Source: Fagopyrum homotropicum (lineage: Eukaryota > Streptophyta > Magnoliopsida > Caryophyllales > Polygonaceae). From it: DNA of 64,000 nucleotides. Location of the stretch: contig BSWB01000003.1 of NCBI GenBank assembly GCA_033239125.1, positions 106,412,320-106,476,319 of the forward strand, given 5' to 3'. The position numbers and the translations under genes are program-made. Below, piece after piece: positions 23,116 to 34,329 of the stretch. Positions within the stretch are counted from its first letter, which is position 1. Each line of letters opens with the position of its first letter. Under the pieces are notes generated by a model. It saw only the letters and a program-made list of their open reading frames with translations, made no database searches and was not told the DNA's origin.

Positions 23116-26088
23116 TTGGATTCATCTCATCCAACCTTATTTAGATCGTCTACACTCGATAAAGGTCCTCCTAAACTCGAACTCAAACCCCTCCCTTCTC
23201 ATTTGAAGTATGCTTTCCTTGGTGATAATTCTACATATCTGGTGATTGTTAATGCATGCTTGAGCGATGATGAACTTGCTAAGTTGTTGCATGAGCTAAG
23301 ATTGCATAGGAAAGCCATTGGCTATACTATTGATGATTTGGTTGGCATAAAACCTTCTTTGTGCATGCATAAGATTTTGATGGAAGATAATCATAAACCC
23401 TCTATTGAACATCAAAGGAGATTGAATCCTATAATGAAAGAGGTAGTCAAAAAGGAAATCATTAAGTTGCTAGATGCGGGAATTATCTACCCTATCTCGG
23501 ATAGTAAGTGGGTTAGTCCCGTTCATGTAGTTCCTAAGAAGGGTGGGATGACCGTAGTGACTAATGAGAACAACGAACTAATCCCGACTAGGACGGTTAC
23601 GGGGTGGAGGATGTGCATTGATTATAGGAAGTTGAACATGGCCTCTAGGAAAGATCACTTCCCTCTCCCCTTCATTGACCAAATGCTAGAAAGGTTAGCT
23701 CAACATTCTCATTTTTGCTACTTAGATGGCTATAGTGGATTCTTCCAAATCCCTATCCACCCCGATGACCAAGAGAAAACAACATTTACATGTCCATGGG
23801 GAACTTTTGTATATAGGAGAATGCCATTTGGGTTGTGTAATGCACCCGCCACCTTCCAAAGGTGTATGATGGCTATCTTTTCGGAATACATTGAAAATAT
23901 CATGGAAGTGTTCATGGATGATTTCTCTGTTTATGGTTCTTCCTTTGATAATTGCTTGGCTAACTTGTCATTAGTATTGCAAAGATGTGAGGAGACAAAT
24001 CTTGTCTTAAATTGGGAAAAATGCCACTTCATGGTAAGTGAAGGCATTGTGTTAGGACACTTGGTGTCCAACCGTGGCATTGAGGTTGATAGAGCCAAGA
24101 TTGAAACAATAGAGAAGTTGCCACCACCTACCTCGGTGAAAGGAGTAAGAAGTTTCTTAGGGCATGCCGGTTTTTACCGGAGGTTTATTCAAGACTTCTC
24201 TAAAATTTCTAAGCCTCTCACTAACCTACTAATGAAAGATGTTGATTTTGTCTTTTCCAAAGATTGTCTAGAAGCTTTTTGTAGGTTGAAGAATGCCTTG
24301 ATCTTCGCACCTATCATGCAACCTCCGGATTGGAGTTTACCATTTGAGATCATGTGTGATGCAAGCGACGTAGCCGTTGGGGCTGTTTTGGGGCAAAGGA
24401 AAGATGGGCGCACTCATGCTATTTATTATGCTAGCAAGACGCTAGATGATGCCCAACTCAATTATGCTACCACCGAGAAAGAGTTGCTAGCGGTGGTGTA
24501 TGCTTTTGAGAAGTTCCGCTCATATCTTGTTGGAGCGAAGGTCATAGTTTATACGGATCATGCTGCGATCCGTTATCTACTTACAAAGAAGGATGCCAAG
24601 CCAAGGTTAATTCGGTGGATCCTTCTCCTTCAAGAGTTTGATTTGGAAATCCGGGACAAGAAGGGATCCGAGAACTCAGTGGCGGATCACCTTAGTAGAC
24701 TCCCACCATTGGAGCTTGAAAGAGATGACATCCCGATTGATGACTCATTCCGGGATGAGCAATTGCAAATGGTGGAGGAATGCTTGTTCCAAGTGTCTAG
24801 AGGAAGTGAGCCATGGTATGCCGACATTGTGAACTATCTTGTGTGCGAGGAAGTGCCTCCCGGATTGACATATGCCCAAAGGAAGAAGTTCTTCAAGGAT
24901 GTGAGGCATTACTATTGGAGTGAGCCACTTTTGTTCAAGAGAGGGCCGGATGGAATGTTTAGAAGATGCATACCGGAGGATGAGGTGGAGAGTGTGATCC
25001 GCCATTGTCACTCCTTGCCATGTGGAGGGCATGCTAGTTCACACAAGACATGTGCTAAAGTGTTGCAATCGGGCTTCTTTTGGCCAAGCTTGTTCAAGGA
25101 TGTGCAGGGCTTTGTTGTAGCTTGTGATGCTTGCCAAAGGACGGGCAACATCTCAAGGAGGAATGAGATGCCCTTGAACAACATACAAGAAGTGGAAATT
25201 TTTGATGTGTGGGGTGTGGACTTCATGGGATCATTCCCTTCTTCATGTGGCAACCTCTACATCCTATTGACGGTTGATTATGTATCAATATGGGTGGAGG
25301 CAATCACTTCTCCTACAAATAACGCCAAGGTTGTGGTACGGTTCTTCAACCGAGTGATCTTTCCTAGGTTTGGAACACCGAGGGTGATCATAAGTGATGG
25401 AGGGAAGCACTTCACCAATAGGAACTTTTGGGCACTTTTGGCTAAGTATGGGGTGACTCATAAGGTGGCAACACATTACCATCCTCAAACTAGTGGCCAA
25501 GTGGAGATCTCCAACCGGGAGATAAAGGCCATTCTCGAGAAGACGGTATCTAGAACTAGAAAGGATTGGGCTATGAAGCTCAATGATGCCTTGTGGGCAT
25601 ATAGAACCGCTTTCAAGACACCAATTGGCACTACTCCTTACAAGTTGGTCTATGGCAAATCTTGCCACCTTCCGGTAGAAATAGAGCATAGAGCGCATTG
25701 GGCCATCAAGTGGCTAAATTTTGATCTCAAAGAGGCCGGAGAGAAGAGGTTGCTTGATATGAACGCCCTTGAGGAGATCCGGTTGGATGCATACGAGAAT
25801 GCCCGGATCTACAAGGAGAGGACCAAACGGTGGCATGACAAGCGCCTCATCCCCAAGGAGTTGAGTGAAGGAGACCTCGTCCTTCTCTTCAACTCAAGGC
25901 TGCGGCTTTTTCCCGGAAAGCTCAAATCGAGATGGACCGGGCCATATATGGTGAAGAAGATCTTTCCCCATGGAGCTATTGAGATAGGAGGGGAGCATTG
26001 TGAAAACTTTAAGGTGAATGGGCACCGGTTGAAGAAGTATATCCCGGGAGCTCCGGTGGATATGATTGCCCCACTTTACCTTGAGTAG
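23116..26088 (+). CDS. Element C pol: reverse transcriptase, RNase H, integrase (990 aa)
   Basis: Complete Athila-type pol in the same frame as gag-protease, separated by two stops (22987 TGA, 23062 TAA). RT blocks: MCIDYRKLNMASRKDHFPLP, YSGFFQIPIHPDDQ, RRMPFGLCNAPATFQRCM, and EVFMDDFSVYGSS with the catalytic Asp pair near 23930. RNase H begins at CDASDVAVGAVLGQ (near 24360) and includes ATTEKELLAVVYA and YTDHAAIRYLL. The integrase has an HHCC zinc domain (HCHSLPCGGHASSHK, CDACQR, 25005-25140) and a core with VDFMGSFP, ISDGGKHF and EISNREI, then a C-terminal tail with RLRLFPGKLKSRWTGP. The first ATG is arbitrary: the frame is open from 23065. The long intact frame fits a young copy. Confidence 0.92.
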   Translation: MDSSHPTLFRSSTLDKGPPKLELKPLPSHLKYAFLGDNSTYLVIVNACLSDDELAKLLHELRLHRKAIGYTIDDLVGIKPSLCMHKILMEDNHKPSIEHQRRLNPIMKEVVKKEIIKLLDAGIIYPISDSKWVSPVHVVPKKGGMTVVTNENNELIPTRTVTGWRMCIDYRKLNMASRKDHFPLPFIDQMLERLAQHSHFCYLDGYSGFFQIPIHPDDQEKTTFTCPWGTFVYRRMPFGLCNAPATFQRCMMAIFSEYIENIMEVFMDDFSVYGSSFDNCLANLSLVLQRCEETNLVLNWEKCHFMVSEGIVLGHLVSNRGIEVDRAKIETIEKLPPPTSVKGVRSFLGHAGFYRRFIQDFSKISKPLTNLLMKDVDFVFSKDCLEAFCRLKNALIFAPIMQPPDWSLPFEIMCDASDVAVGAVLGQRKDGRTHAIYYASKTLDDAQLNYATTEKELLAVVYAFEKFRSYLVGAKVIVYTDHAAIRYLLTKKDAKPRLIRWILLLQEFDLEIRDKKGSENSVADHLSRLPPLELERDDIPIDDSFRDEQLQMVEECLFQVSRGSEPWYADIVNYLVCEEVPPGLTYAQRKKFFKDVRHYYWSEPLLFKRGPDGMFRRCIPEDEVESVIRHCHSLPCGGHASSHKTCAKVLQSGFFWPSLFKDVQGFVVACDACQRTGNISRRNEMPLNNIQEVEIFDVWGVDFMGSFPSSCGNLYILLTVDYVSIWVEAITSPTNNAKVVVRFFNRVIFPRFGTPRVIISDGGKHFTNRNFWALLAKYGVTHKVATHYHPQTSGQVEISNREIKAILEKTVSRTRKDWAMKLNDALWAYRTAFKTPIGTTPYKLVYGKSCHLPVEIEHRAHWAIKWLNFDLKEAGEKRLLDMNALEEIRLDAYENARIYKERTKRWHDKRLIPKELSEGDLVLLFNSRLRLFPGKLKSRWTGPYMVKKIFPHGAIEIGGEHCENFKVNGHRLKKYIPGAPVDMIAPLYLE

Positions 26089-26101
26089 ACACCCCGAGTT
26101 T

Positions 26102-26149
26102 GGTCAAGCTAATGACCTTAAAGAAGCGCTTGGTGGGAGGCAACCCATT
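26102..26149 (+). other. Paired hairpins after pol of element C
   Basis: Hairpin 1 is GGTC (26102-26105) and GACC (26114-26117) around an 8-base loop. Hairpin 2 is GGTGGG (26132-26137) and CCCATT (26144-26149) around the loop AGGCAA, with two G-U pairs if folded as RNA. The same pair occurs at 43576-43624 in element D with different stem bases. It sits 13 nt after the pol stop. Function unknown. Confidence 0.6.
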
Positions 26150-27739
26150 GGTAACATTTTCCCTTTCTTGTTTTGTTTTTGTTTGGATTTTTTTGGTTGT
26201 GTTTTGTGTGCTTTGTGTGTGCTAGAACCTTAGTAGCATTGGAAGCCTTGCTTGGCAAGTGAATGATGATGATGAACCCCTCATCAATTATGGGTGGAGC
26301 GGACGCGGAACTTGGACGGCTAGCGGTGCCTAGCGCGGGTCCCGAGGCTTTGATGAACACTTAGAGCTCTCTACCACGGTTGATAGGATCATCCAACATC
26401 AATTCCACTTGAGAATCCCAAATACCATAGCAAACCATTTTTACATTGTGAGAACCTTCTTTCACTCCTCTTTACTTCATTACCACATTGGGGACAATGT
26501 GTTTCTAAGTATGGGATGGGGTTTGCATGATACTTTGCATGAAGAGCATCTAGGGTAGTTTAATATTTGCACATGTCTTGCATTATATATATTCATCTCG
26601 AAAATCCCATAAAAATTCAGAAAATTTAAAAAAATTATGTGCTTTCTAGGCTTGGATATGACCCTAATGATGAATCTTGTCTTGTGAATTGGCTATGGAT
26701 GGCCTTATGTGTTAAATTGATGATGCATATGTGGACTTGAAGTACTTCTCTTGAATCCCATGAATGATTTGTGATCATGATGTTTGCCTAGAATAGATTG
26801 AGTATTGAAGGTCGAAATTACATGCTAGTTCTTGCATACCATCTAGGAATGAATGAGGCAATTCATTTTTTCTCTACTTCTCATCTTGACCATGATTGTT
26901 TAAAGCACCTCAATTGATATAAATTTGACCTCTTTTGACCCATCCGGGAATAGGAGCATGATAGTGTATTGATGTGTGTGAAACGCAAGTGTGGGGTGAA
27001 GATGTTGATGAAAGAATATCATGCATAAAATGCTGAATTTGTTGTGAAAGTGTAGCCAAAAATATAGGCTTGGGGACGTTGGCTTAAATGACAAATAACT
27101 CGGTACACTTCACATAATCGGGTGTTGGTGCCTTGCCAAAGTCAAATAAACCAATAGTCCTAACGAGCTTTGGTATGTGTGCCCGGTGTGGATGCACCTC
27201 GAAAAATAGAAAAAGCCCGAGGATGGCTAATCACCAAGGTTTCGGCTTTTGTACACCAATGCCATTGTCTGAAAAATAAGTCAAAGAAAAAGAAAAGAAA
27301 GAAAAGATAGAGAAAAATAAACACTTGAGGGAAGTTGATTGAGGACAAGATTGCGGAGTTAGTTCCATTCCCGGATTAGCACCACATAGCCTAGAAAAAT
27401 CCCCACCTAATCAAAACGTTTCTTGGCCTTTTAATTCATAAGACCTTATGACCTATTTGCATGTTTGTAAGACTTAGTAATCTAGATTGGATATGCTCTT
27501 GATCTTCTTGGCTTCTTCATTTTTACATTTCATGCATGCTTTTGAGTTAAGTACAATTGTCTTTCCATGCCTTCATTTATTTAATGCATGATTGCTTATC
27601 CTTTGCCATGAAACATGACTTTGAAGGTGATCCAATAGTAGAAGCACAAACCCAAAAAGATTTTGCCATTTTTCTACATACATAAATCATGTTATCTTGT
27701 AGTCTATAGTCGAGAATTTGCTCGGGGACGAGCAAACCT
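26150..27739 (+). other. Non-coding 3' region of element C
   Basis: No ORF with a family motif. It holds a purine-rich motif (GGGACAATGT at 26491-26500, then CTAAGTATGGGATGGGG at 26505-26521), a long AT-rich stretch, and a block at about 27095-27143 that is strongly similar to 46647-46697 in element D. A Lys/Phe-rich low-complexity A-run lies near 27270-27330. Confidence 0.7.
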
Positions 27740-27756
27740 TAAGTATGGGGTATTTT
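27740..27756 (+). other. Polypurine-type motif next to the 3' LTR of element C
   Basis: TAAGTATGGGGTATTTT directly before the LTR start TGATAAC. By position this is the plus-strand primer region, though a pyrimidine-rich stretch separates the G run from the LTR. Confidence 0.6.
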
Positions 27757-29587
27757 TGATAACACGATTTATGACTTAGGTTTAGGTAATTATTTAGATA
27801 GATTTCTCGCTCATTCATGCATGGTTTAGCACTTGTTCGCGACGTTTGCACTCAATTCACGTATTATGTCGAGATAGACGTCTACACGGACTTATGCATT
27901 GCTTTGTAGGTGTTTCGGGAGATTTAGGAGCTAAAACGATACGTTTGAGGATCGTTCATCAAGATGACACACCCTCGGACCCATTAGGATGCAAGCTAAA
28001 GGTTAGGGAGGACTCATGGAACCTTGCCAACACAAGTCATGCACCAAATCGAAGCTTAATGATCAAAGGCAAAGCTGAAGCACAAGATCACGGTTCACTG
28101 ACACTCCACGGCCCTGGAATTGCCCGTGGTTTTTGCCAGGTTTTCGTGACAGCTGTGCCACGATCTCTTGGCCAGCTCTTGCAAAGTTGTAGTATAAAAG
28201 TGGTCCTGCATTGGTTGAGAGGATCATCTTGGAGCAGCTCTCCATTATCCACTATCATCCAATCAAAATACTCTCTCAACAAGAAGATTCTTGGAAGAAG
28301 GAGGTAGAAGGAAACCACTATTGGAGAAGAGTTTCATTGGAGAAGAAGAAGAGCACACCATTGATAGATTAACATAGCCTTGTAGTGAAGGATTTCGGAA
28401 TCAATTTCTAGAGTTGTATGAACCATTTGAACCTTCTTTAAGAAGGGTTGTGAGTCACTCTAATTCCACTTTCAGCTTGGTTTTGTTTACTTAACTTGTT
28501 CATCTCTTTCTCTTCATTATCTTGCAAATGGAAGCCATGATTTTATGTTTGATGATTTTGATTGCTATGATGCATGTTGTAGGCTAAATAGATGTGATTC
28601 TAGGGTAAGAAAGGAATGGTTATGGTTAGGACTATGATAGGATGGATTTAGATCAACCTTTGGATGACTCGTGTGCTTGAACGTAGCCTCTGTTAGGATC
28701 CACGGTTTGTTCTTGCCAAACCACGGCCGTGGACTTGGTAGAACAACCCGTGATCTTCCCTAGTTCGATGGATCTAGTTTTAGATTGTTAGAATGTTGAA
28801 ATCCTAAGTGTTTGTTAAGTTAAAACTACCCTAGGGGAACCTAGTGTTAGCAACTAAGTGTTAGGAGAGACTTACTCGGTAATCCTTGCTCTTAGATTCC
28901 AAAGATCACAAACCCTAGGTAGTGATGAGCCTCATAAGCCGCCATTGGACTAAGTGTGCTAGATAGTTGCTTAGAACTAACCCTTTCGAGACTTACCCGG
29001 TAAGGATAGGTTAGATCTCTAGGCGACAATCCGGTTTGTGTAGAATTCCGTCCCTTAGGTTCTTAGAGACTTACCCGGTAATGAGACCTTAGGAATGGAC
29101 TAGTGGACCATGAGACCTACCCGGTAATTGATCCCAATCTAGAAATGCTTACTCCCAACATATCATAGTTAATCCAAGGAATGTTTAGATAGCTTGAGTC
29201 TATGCCATAACCGGACTTTCCAACCCCTAGAATCCGCTTTCCTCTATTTGATCATATCTTGTGTTTGTCTTGTTTGCTTGCGTTGATTTGTTAGCATAGT
29301 TGATTGTTTATTCCGCATGATTTGTGATCCTTGATTGATCACCTAAAAACCTCCCAAAAACATTGAGATTTTCATTTCTTTATTTCCTTCTCTTTTCTTG
29401 AACTAGATTTTCACTAGACTTGATCATAAATCGAATCAATCTCACCTTAGTCTTTGTGTTCGACCTCGGAATACTATCCCTACTACAAACGTCCCGTACA
29501 CTGCGGGTTTCGCTAGGAGTTAGGATAAATATAACGAGTATAAATTTAAAGCTTATTGCGATTCACACACACATCCTGAGCGTAACA
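27757..29587 (+). repeat. 3' LTR of element C (1831 bp)
   Basis: Same length and termini as the 5' LTR. Differences include one in the first palindrome (CCACGGCCCTGG near 28107), while the second is intact (28721-28732). The GAGACTTACCCGGTAA iterations are kept near 28867, 28988, 29066 and 29112. Confidence 0.95.
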
Positions 29588-29619
29588 AACGCCGTTTCAA
29601 CTTCTTTCAATCATTATTC

Positions 29620-29928
29620 ATGGCTTCTAAGAGATTACCCACATACGAAGCATCATCCTCTGCTCCCAAACCCCAAAGGATTGTTCAACTCTCCTCAGAT
29701 TCTGATTCCAGCTCAGACTCCTCATTTCCTATGGACGACGTGAACATCTGCACTAAAACAGGCCTTCCATCGAACTGGTTGGGGAGCCAAATTGCGGTTA
29801 AGAAATGGCTTGACGAATTCCATGAAAGAGAGTTGTGCATGTGCGAGTTAGTCGACCGGGAACTCTTTGTTTCGCTTGCCCATCCTGGTCTCACCCTTCG
29901 TGAATGGTCTTCAACTCCCAAGTGCTAA
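29620..29928 (+). pseudogene. Element B third ORF, N-terminal part (SIRE-type downstream ORF)
   Basis: An ORF of element B downstream of pol, at the position where SIRE-type elements carry an extra, envelope-like ORF. It starts MASKRLPTYEASSS, has a Ser/Asp-rich acidic run (SSDSDSSSDSSFPMDD), then a region with GLPSNWLGSQIAVKKWLDEF and RELFVSLAHPGLTLREW. No signal peptide or membrane segment is visible in what remains. It is cut at about 29929 by the LTR stub and chromovirus F; a likely later segment is at 34330-34539. Calling it envelope-like rests on position only. Confidence 0.5.
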
Positions 29929-29934
29929 AACTCC

Positions 29935-30049
29935 TCTTTTATCTTCTGGATCAAGGAGTTAGTAGCATAAACCGACACTAATGTGATAAAAAAAAAACTC
30001 TAAAAACTAACCTAAATGATAGTAATTCCATCACCTATCACTCTTCAAC
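29935..30049 (-). repeat. LTR stub, first 115 bp of the 14762-type LTR
   Basis: Reverse complement of the start of the solo LTR at 14762 (TGATAGGTGATGGAAT..., with the CATTAGTGTCGGTTTATGC block), about 90% alike by eye. It begins at 30049, immediately after chromovirus RT sequence on the same strand, so the parent element had inserted into chromovirus F. Everything beyond about 115 bp is gone. Confidence 0.8.
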
Positions 30050-31310
30050 TCCTCAAAACTCTAGGCATAATACTTAGACCACACAAATCTGGTAGTCATC
30101 CTCAGCAGACTCGTAAATGGATGGGCAATCACAAAAAATCCCTCCACATAGCGTCGGTAATAACCGGCTAGGCCAAGAACGCTATGCACTTCCTCGACGT
30201 TTGTTGGTGTCGTCCATGCTGCAATAGACTCAATCTTCGCCGGATCAACCATGATCCCATCGGCGGAGACGATGTGACCTAGGAAAGCTACCTCTGACAT
30301 CCAAAACTCGCACTTAGAGAGCTTGGCTTACAGCTCTCTATCCTGCAGAATCTGTTAAACCGTCCTCATATGACCGGCATGTTGCTCTCTACTACTAGAG
30401 TACATAAGGACGTCATCAATAAAGACCACCACAAACTGATCAAGGAAGTCGATGAAAATGTTGTTCATCAACTCCATGAAGACCGTTGGGGCCGGGCATT
30501 CGTAAGCCCAAATGGCATCACTACAAACTCGTAGTGTGCATAACGGGTCCAAAATGCCGTCTTGTGCACATCCTGCTCCCTCACCCTCAACTGGTGATAT
30601 CCTGAGCGTAAGTCGATCCGAGAGAACACTGTCGCTCCCTGAAACTGATCAAGAAGATCATCAATACGAGGCAATGGATACTTGTTCTTGAAGGTCACCT
30701 TGTTCAGCTCTCTATAGTCAATGCACAGTCTCAACAATCCGTCCTTTTTCCGCACGAAGAGGACAGGTGCTCCCCATGGGGATATACTAGGGTGGATGAA
30801 GCCCTTCTAAGCCAACTCCTCGAGTTGCTTCTTCAGCTCCAACATCTCGACAAACGTCATACGATATGGGGCCTTCGAGATCGGTCTCGTACCAGGCTCC
30901 AACTCGATGTTAAAGTCCATACTCCTTAGAGGCGGCAAGATAGACGGCTCAACAAACTCGTCTATAAACTCACAGACCACTGGCTATGATGGACTCTCTC
31001 CATCCTTCATGGCACAACACCAGAAGGCATCACATCCTTGAGCTATCAACCTCGTTGCTTGTACTGCACTGATGACCGATCCCGTCTTCCCAAGGTCCCA
31101 AACTTGGAAGGCCTCTATCTGACCTAACTCGGTAGAGACTGTCATAATCCTCTTACCTACATCCAAGAAGGTCTACTCTCTACTATATCTATGCTCAATC
31201 TATTAACGCATGCATCAGAAAGTAAAGAGTGCATAGCACCCATATCAAACAAAACTCCACTAGGTAAACCATTAACGAAATTAGTACCTGTAACAACTAA
31301 CGCCAACAGC
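30050..31310 (-). pseudogene. Chromovirus F protease and reverse transcriptase
   Basis: On the minus strand: a protease-like VLFDMGAMHSLLSD near 31240 (the usual D-S-G is D-M-G), then RT blocks LCIDYRELNKVTFKNKYPLP, FSRIDLRSGYHQLRVRE, VVMPFGLTNA, VVVFIDDVLMYSSS (catalytic Asp pair near 30405), FLGHIVSADGI and LGLAGYYRRYVEGF. Frameshifts occur near 30500 and 30330, with a stop at 30061-30063. The RT breaks off after FEEL, where the LTR stub begins. Inactive. Confidence 0.85.
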
Positions 31311-31328
31311 TCCACTACATAACATCAC

Positions 31329-32061
31329 TCAAAATTCGGGCTTATGCTCCTCAGGTATCACTGAGGTCATCGCCATAGTCTCTGTCTCTACTCCTTCTAC
31401 ACCGGAAAGAGGAGAGCCTCGCTGGGAAGGAAAACTTGGTTGCTGACAAAAGGGAGCCAAATGGCCTAGTTCACCACATGTGAAGCAAGCTATCGGTGCC
31501 AAGGAACACTCAGAGCGCAAATGGCCTGGATCACCACAGTTGAAACACGGTCGTCCCTTCCTCGCAACCTGTGTGGCTGAAGGGTAACTCGATCTTCTTC
31601 GTTCGCCTTTAGTAACCTTAGCGTGGGAAGAAACTTGTTGATGCGGCATCTTATTGTGTCGACAGAAAATCGCTCGATGTCCTAACTTACCACAGGTAAA
31701 GCACGTCACTAAATATCTCTTACATTCCTATCGTAGGTGTCTAGGATCCCCACAATTGAAACAAGATCTCATCCCACTAGAAATCCATGGTTTCTTCTTT
31801 GATCCGGAAGCTTCAGTAGGTCCCACCGATGTTGGTAAGCCCAGGGTAGGTCTACCTGCTCTTGCAGCTTCCTCCCGTAGACATATATATTCTTGAAACT
31901 CGGATCTACTAATCATTACATATACATAGTCTGTCTCATCTTGTCCAATCTTTGATGTAGACAGATCGACGGTGAAAACTTGTCCCTGACCTATCACTAC
32001 TGAAGGGAGGGGGTGTACCCCTACCTCGTCCCACTATAGATGTCACTCTAGTTTGAGCCAT
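31329..32061 (-). pseudogene. Chromovirus F gag with four CCHC knuckles
   Basis: Starts at the ATG complementary to 32059-32061 (MAQTRVTSIVGRGRGTPPP) but is far shorter than a normal chromovirus gag: most of the capsid core is absent, so an internal deletion is likely between the start and the knuckles. Four CCHC knuckles follow: CFNCGDPRHLR-x-EC (an in-frame stop lies inside it), CFTCGKLGHRAIFC, CFNCGDPGHLRSEC and CFTCGELGHLAPFC, between 31765 and 31450. They would bind element RNA. Confidence 0.8.
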
Positions 32062-32323
32062 CTACAGGGTATACATACCTAATCTTATAAGGCTATATAT
32101 ATGTCATATGTATATATATATATAACACATACACATAAACCATAATACATATCTATACTACTGAGATCCACGGCAGAGGTGACGACTTCTTATACATTCT
32201 ATCCCAAAACAACTTTTAAAACCAAAATCTTTTGAAAACGTCGGACCCTTTTTGGGTTTTGTTTATTTTATCCATCCAACCTCATTGCAGGTAGCAAGTG
32301 CCATTGTTGTCAACCTAAGACTT

Positions 32324-32331
32324 TGATACCA
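32324..32331 (-). other. Primer binding site of element F
   Basis: On the minus strand TGGTATCA, four bases after the LTR end GGTGTTACA; matches the 3' end of tRNA-Met. Only the core eight bases match well. Confidence 0.65.
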
Positions 32332-32335
32332 ACTC

Positions 32336-34329
32336 TGTAACACCCCGAATCCGCGGGACTCGGGATGCCACATTGGGCTAGGATCTCACAGTGGATCCTG
32401 ACCTTAGCCTGACAACAAGTTCACTGGACCTTACGGCATGGCATTGACAGATATAAAACAAATACATAAAATTGTACATCAAAAGGTATAGAAGATCATA
32501 CCCGAGTATAAAACATTAACCTCACACAAGATGTATATAAAACATCATCCTCACGCATGAGGTATATAAAATATCCACAAAACCATAACCACCTAATGTA
32601 GAAGATTCCTCGGCCTGTCACTCTACCAGATCACTCTGCATCTCTCCTATCTTCCAAGGCATCTACAACACAGTGTGAAACCGTTAGCTATCAATACATA
32701 TATAAGGTAATGTATAAGCACAAACACAAGTCATGAAAGATAAACACATAATCATGTTGTCACATATTTACCCATTTTATTATCTTTATATAATAGTCAT
32801 TCACTCAAAACGTATATATATATATATAGGTATATGAAACTATGTGACACGATGACCGTATCATCCTCGCCTCTAGGCCTGCTATCCATCTCGAAGTAGT
32901 GTCGATCACACAACCCGTGTACCCTATGGGAGTGGATTGCGCCCTTCCTGTATACCAGGTGGCCTAACGTCAAAGAACTTCCCAACCCCTTAAAGGATGG
33001 AGGGAAGGATTATCACTGCCGCGCAATGGGACTATCAATAAAACATTGGTCGGTAATAATCGACACCGCATGCTATCATATCAAGCATATAACTTACACA
33101 CCACTCATGCAAACACCCAATATAAAGATGGTAGCTAAGTAAGTCCTACGGACTTACCTCAACCTCACACAAACTCAACCACAATCAACCTCCAATCTTG
33201 AGAGACACTGCCTAATAACAAGGCATAGAGATATATCAATCTCCTATCAATCAAAGGGGTCACACCTAGACCCAAGAGATCCATAAGGATCAGAATCATC
33301 CTATAAGCCTCGAATAACATGCTAAACTTTAAAGCCACATCAGGGAATATATTCAACTCATGATATCATCATCAAACTAAAAGCCCATAATTACCAAAAT
33401 AATGTAACGAGCATAATGGAAATTCCAATTATCCATTTTAAACAACTTAAGGTCAATTTATACTAACCTGCAATACGGAAAACGAATAAATTCATAACTT
33501 ATTCGTTAATAACCCGATTGACAATCTGAAAGAAGATTCAGAATCACCACGATGCAAGCTACGCGTGGACAACATCAAATTCACCGGAATTTGAGCGACG
33601 GAACCGTCCTGGTGACTTATATGGTCGACCAGATCTCTATATACTCGGAAATGTAAAAACTTGGTACCGATATGAAGAGAATGAAGAGAGGAATCCAAAA
33701 ACTCAAACGGAATTGAAATCAGATTAGAACCAGAGAGTAGATCTGAGTTTGAAGGTTGAGAGAAATCAGAGATTTTACGAGGAAACGTTAAAGGAATGAA
33801 TTAATAAAGGATTTCTGCTATTTATAGTGAAGACGATAATAATCCTTTAGCGAAGTTGATAATTATCCTTTAACCGATGCAAAGGCGGGTTGAACCCCCT
33901 TCTCCAAACTTCTCGAAATTGCAATAATAAATATGGAATATTGTAGGGATAATTATTCCACAACTACCTTGGAAAACGTGTATTCCTAAGCCGTCTTTCT
34001 TAACCGTTAAGAAACGAAATAGGGACTCTTTTGACCGTTTTGCTTCTCCATGTTATTGCATATGTAGGACATATCTGATATCCTGATCATTTCTCTCAAC
34101 TGTATTTTTATTAATTGGTGATCCCCAAATGCTCCAAATAACACCGGAGGGTAGAAATAATTACCCGGGAGAAAAAGTGAAAATTTCCCATACGTCCAAA
34201 ATTACGCCAGGAACATAACGGTAGGACTCATACTCATCACTTGTGCAATCTTTGCGAGTTATATGTCAACTACTATCAATGATTAAGTTAATCAGCATTA
34301 ATTAGAATTCGGAAATCCTAACTATTACA
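32336..34329 (-). repeat. 5' LTR of element F (about 1994 bp)
   Basis: On the minus strand it starts TGTAATAGTTAGG and ends GGGTGTTACA, with matching TGTAA/TTACA ends. The plus-strand TGTAACACCCCG... end is next to the primer site, fixing the inner boundary. The outer boundary at 34329 is inferred from the inverted end and from element B sequence starting beyond it. Related copies lie at 2612-3629, 3630-6068 and from 59553. Confidence 0.75.

Larger units (their letters stand above)
18368..29587 (+). mobile_element. Complete Athila-like Ty3/gypsy element C (11,220 bp)
   Basis: Two LTRs of equal length (18368-20198 and 27757-29587), flanked by the perfect target duplication AACGC (18363-18367, 29588-29592). 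Order: LTR, tRNA-Asp primer site, gag-protease, pol, non-coding 3' region, polypurine motif, LTR. The LTRs differ at only a small number of positions by eye, so the insertion is recent. Unlike element D it has no extra ORF between pol and the 3' LTR. Confidence 0.96.
30050..34329 (-). mobile_element. Truncated chromovirus F (Ty3/gypsy), minus strand
   Basis: In its own orientation: LTR (34329-32336), Met-type primer site, gag with zinc knuckles, protease, and RT up to about position 30050, where the sequence stops. RNase H, integrase and the 3' LTR are missing, so no target duplication can be scored. It lies inside the third-ORF region of element B. Confidence 0.88.
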
